From Nonomuraea turcica (lineage in GTDB: Bacteria > Actinomycetota > Actinomycetes > Streptosporangiales > Streptosporangiaceae), in contig NZ_JAUZQF010000016.1 of NCBI RefSeq assembly GCF_030718205.1, positions 1 to 64,000 of the forward strand: a DNA stretch of 64,000 nt. Reading direction: 5' to 3'. Made by a program: the position numbers and the translations under genes. The notes beneath the pieces were generated by a model. The model saw nothing but the letters and a program-made list of their open reading frames with translations, did no database searches and was not told the DNA's origin. Within the stretch, counting starts at the first letter, position 1, and each line of letters opens with the position of its first letter. Below, in pieces: positions 61,503 to 64,000 of this stretch.

Positions 61503-62255
61503 ATGGCGAAGGAGCTGACTGGGCGGACCGCGCTGGTGACGGGGGCGGGGAGCGGTATCGGGGCGGCCTGCGCCCGCCGGCTGGCCGCGGCCGGGGCCAG
61601 GGTGCTGGTCCTCGACCTGCGGGCCGAGCCCGCCGAGAAGGTGGCCGCCGAGGTGGGCGGCACGGCCGTGGTGGCCGATCTGAGCGATTCGGGGTTCGTG
61701 GCCGCGCTGCCGGACGAGCCCATCGATATCGTGGTGAACAACGCCGGGTTCCAGCACGTCGCGCCGATCGAGGAGTTCCCGCCCGAGGTGTTCGCCACGA
61801 TGCTGCGTGTCATGGTGGAGGCGCCGTTCCTGATCGCGCGACGGGTGTTGCCCGGCATGTACGCCAGAGGCTGGGGGAGGTTCGTGAACATCTCGTCGGT
61901 GCACGGGTTGCGGGCCTCGCCGTTCAAGTCGGCGTACACGACGGCCAAACACGCGCTGGAGGGGTTTTCCAAGGTCGTGGCACTCGAGGGGGCGCCCCAT
62001 GGGGTGACCTCGACCTGCGTGTGCCCCGCGTACGTGCGGACCGGGCTGGTCGAGGCACAGATCGCCGACCAGGCCAGGGTGCACGGCATCGAGCCTGACG
62101 AGGTCGTCGAGGACATCATGCTGCAGCCCGCCGCGATCAAGCGGCTGATCGAGCCGGAGGAGGTGGCCGAGCTGGTCGCCTATCTGTGCGGGCCGAGCGG
62201 CGCGTTCATCACCGGCGTGTCGCTGCCGGTGGACGGTGGTTGGACGGCGCGGTAG
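61503..62255 (+). CDS. 3-hydroxybutyrate dehydrogenase-type SDR
   Basis: 250 aa. TGAGSGIGAACARRL, NNAGFQHVAPIEEFP, catalytic Ser-Tyr-Lys in NISSVHG and YTTAKHAL, C-terminal SLPVDGGWTAR. The NAGFQHVAPIEEFP block is characteristic of D-3-hydroxybutyrate dehydrogenases. ATG 7 nt after TAGGGT (61490-61495), leaderless. Stop codon shares its last G with the start of the next gene. Confidence 0.9.
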   Translation: MAKELTGRTALVTGAGSGIGAACARRLAAAGARVLVLDLRAEPAEKVAAEVGGTAVVADLSDSGFVAALPDEPIDIVVNNAGFQHVAPIEEFPPEVFATMLRVMVEAPFLIARRVLPGMYARGWGRFVNISSVHGLRASPFKSAYTTAKHALEGFSKVVALEGAPHGVTSTCVCPAYVRTGLVEAQIADQARVHGIEPDEVVEDIMLQPAAIKRLIEPEEVAELVAYLCGPSGAFITGVSLPVDGGWTAR

Positions 62256-64000
62256 TGAGCACCCGGTTTCTCGAGCTCCTGGCCAGGGAGGCGTCGGCGG
62301 TCGAGTTCGAGGGGCCGATCATCGAGGCCAGGGCGCGAGGTGCGGACCCGGCCGAGATCGAGGAGCTGGAGCAGGCCAAGGTCGCCGCGTTGAAGGTGCG
62401 GGCGCTGCTCAAGCGGCGGGCCAGGCGCGAGGCGGAGCTGTCGGCCCTGTACGACACGGCCGGCGACCTGGCGGCGCTGCGTGACCTGGACGCCGTGCTG
62501 GAGGCCATCGTGCACCGGGCCAGGCAGCTGCTGGCCACGGATATCGCTTACATGACGCTGCACGACCCCGAGCAGGGCGACACGTACATGCGGGTCACGG
62601 ACGGGTCGATCTCGGCCAAGTTCCGTGCGTTGCGGCTGGCCATGGGGGCGGGGCTGGGCGGGCTGGTGGCGCAGACGGCGACACCGTACTCGACGGCCGA
62701 CTATTTCGCCGACGCCCGCTTCCGGCACAAGGACCACATCGACGAGGCCGTCAAGGAGGAGGGCCTGGTCGCGATCCTGGGCGTGCCGCTGCGGCTGGGC
62801 AAGCGGGTGATCGGCGTGCTGATGGCGGCCAACCGCAGCGCCAGGCCGTTCCACCAGGAGGAGGTGTCGCTGCTGGCCAGCCTGGCCGCGCACGCCGCCG
62901 TCGCGATCGACAACGCCAGGCTGCTGCAGGAGACCAGGAACGCGCTGGAGGAGCTGTCCCAGGCGCACCGGACGGCCAGGGAGCACGGCGAGGCGGTGGA
63001 GCGGGCGGCGCTGGCCCATGACCGGATGACCTCGCTGGTGCTGCGCGGCGGCGGGATCGAGGACGTGGCCGCCGTGGTGACCGACGTGCTCGGCGGCTCT
63101 CTCGCCGTGCTGGACGACCTGGGGCGGGCGATCACGGGTGACGTCGGGGAGCTCGACTCCGGGGTGTTCGAGGCGGCGCAGGCGTCCAGGGCGCTGGGGC
63201 GCACCGTGCGCAGAGGCGATCTGCTGATCGCGTCCGTGGACGTCGGCGGGGAGCCGTTGTGCACGCTCATCCTGCGCAGCGACGACGCCGATGAGCGCAT
63301 CCTGGAGCGGGCGGCGCTGGTGTGCGCGCTGCTGCTGCTGTTCAGGAGAAGCGTGGCCGAGGCCGAGGGACGGGTCAGGGGCGAGCTGCTGGACGACCTG
63401 ATCGCGCGGCCCGACTCCCCTGGCCTGGCCGACCGGGCACGCAGGCTCGGGGTCGATCTGGGGGCACCGCACGTCGTGGTGGTGGTCAAGCACGGCGGGC
63501 AGCGGGAACGGGCCGCGTTCTGGGCGTCGTCGCAGGCCACGCTGCGGCACGGGCTGGCCGCCGGGCGCGGGGACGAGGTGGTGCTGCTGGTCCCCGGCGA
63601 TCACGCGGGCGCCGTCGCACAGCGGGTGGCCGCCGAGCTGAGTGCGTCGCTGCACAGCCCGGCCACGGCAGGCGCCTGCGGCGTGCGTGGCGGCGCCGGG
63701 CAGCTGCGTGGGAGCACAGCGGACCTGCGGGGCGGCACCGGGGACGTGGCCGCGGCATACCTGGAGGCACGGCGGTGCGCCGAGGCGCTGATCGCGCTGG
63801 GCCGGGCCGGGGACGGGGCGAGCGCGGCCGAGCTGGGCTTCGTCGGGCTGCTCGTCGGCGACGGGCGCGACGTGCACGGGTTCGTGGACCGGGTGCTCGG
63901 CGCCGTGATCGACTACGACACGCGCCGGGGCACCGCGCTGGCCGACACGCTGAGCGCGTACTTCGGCACGGGCGGCTCGCCGTCCCGTACGGCCGAGGCC
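62255..64000 (+). CDS. GAF-domain regulator, PucR/CdaR-type, cut by window end
   Basis: First 582 aa. An N-terminal helical region (about 1-60) precedes a GAF domain (about 75-230, ALRDLDAVLEAIVHRARQLL ... GVPLRLGKRVIGVLMAANR). A second ligand domain follows (TSLVLRGGGIEDVAAVV), then a PucR-like region (VIDYDTRRGTALADTLSAYF). The C-terminal HTH, expected within about 50 more residues, lies beyond the window. Its GTG starts in the preceding SDR stop (TAGTG), so the two are coupled; it may sense a metabolite of that pathway. Confidence 0.85.
   Translation, partial: MSTRFLELLAREASAVEFEGPIIEARARGADPAEIEELEQAKVAALKVRALLKRRARREAELSALYDTAGDLAALRDLDAVLEAIVHRARQLLATDIAYMTLHDPEQGDTYMRVTDGSISAKFRALRLAMGAGLGGLVAQTATPYSTADYFADARFRHKDHIDEAVKEEGLVAILGVPLRLGKRVIGVLMAANRSARPFHQEEVSLLASLAAHAAVAIDNARLLQETRNALEELSQAHRTAREHGEAVERAALAHDRMTSLVLRGGGIEDVAAVVTDVLGGSLAVLDDLGRAITGDVGELDSGVFEAAQASRALGRTVRRGDLLIASVDVGGEPLCTLILRSDDADERILERAALVCALLLLFRRSVAEAEGRVRGELLDDLIARPDSPGLADRARRLGVDLGAPHVVVVVKHGGQRERAAFWASSQATLRHGLAAGRGDEVVLLVPGDHAGAVAQRVAAELSASLHSPATAGACGVRGGAGQLRGSTADLRGGTGDVAAAYLEARRCAEALIALGRAGDGASAAELGFVGLLVGDGRDVHGFVDRVLGAVIDYDTRRGTALADTLSAYFGTGGSPSRTAEA

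Overview
The window is high-GC (roughly 70 percent by eye) actinobacterial chromosome. Gene content and style point to Streptosporangiales (Nonomuraea/Streptosporangium-like). The clues are GTG starts, many start codons 6-8 nt downstream of a TAnnnT box (leaderless mRNAs), DUF5999, CU044_5270, DUF4245, DUF6542 and DUF1707 proteins, many TetR regulators, and the Rv1107c-Rv1110-like xse/ispH block. The genus is inference.

Layout. 1-2.9 kb: remnant of a Tn3-family transposase. 2.9-8.8 kb: accessory genes (ECF sigma factor with its membrane partner, an AAA/DUF234 ATPase with a palindromic promoter, a decayed mycoredoxin, an SDR/TetR pair with duplicated operators). 8.8-19.8 kb: respiratory block with two complete succinate dehydrogenase/fumarate reductase operons (sdhCAB on minus, a second anchor-A-B on plus) flanking a LysR gene and a receiver-phosphatase/histidine kinase/response regulator operon. 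19.8-35 kb: long minus-strand run encoding a type IV secretion (Tcp-like conjugation) machine: TcpC-like, small two-TM subunit, TcpE fused to a MinD-like domain, VirB4 ATPase, polytopic VirB6/TcpH-like channel, a second small membrane-anchored subunit and a lytic transglycosylase-NlpC/P60 hydrolase. Next to it are repeat-rich exported proteins and a Nudix gene. No relaxase or coupling protein is visible. 35-44 kb: xseB, xseA, Rv1109c-like gene, ispH, DUF6542, rmuC, ychF, DUF4245; xseB is inverted relative to xseA and separated from it by a TetR/DUF385 cassette lying between two minisatellites. 44-52.8 kb: glpX, then regulator-target pairs (TetR/SDR, TetR/MFS, MocR/EamA). 52.8-64 kb: class I fumarase, DUF5999, two Ser/Thr kinases, class II fumarase, trpD with a trp attenuator, a 3-hydroxybutyrate dehydrogenase-type SDR, and a GAF/PucR-type regulator cut by the window end.

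How it works together: two SDH complexes and two unrelated fumarases give redundant, probably condition-specific, succinate-fumarate-malate steps. Most efflux/SDR genes face their own repressor across a palindromic operator. trpD carries the four-segment geometry of classical tryptophan attenuation, with a 12-residue leader peptide containing Trp-Trp. The secretion locus is the least explained system: it has channel, ATPase and wall-hydrolase parts of a conjugation machine but sits among housekeeping genes without DNA-processing genes.
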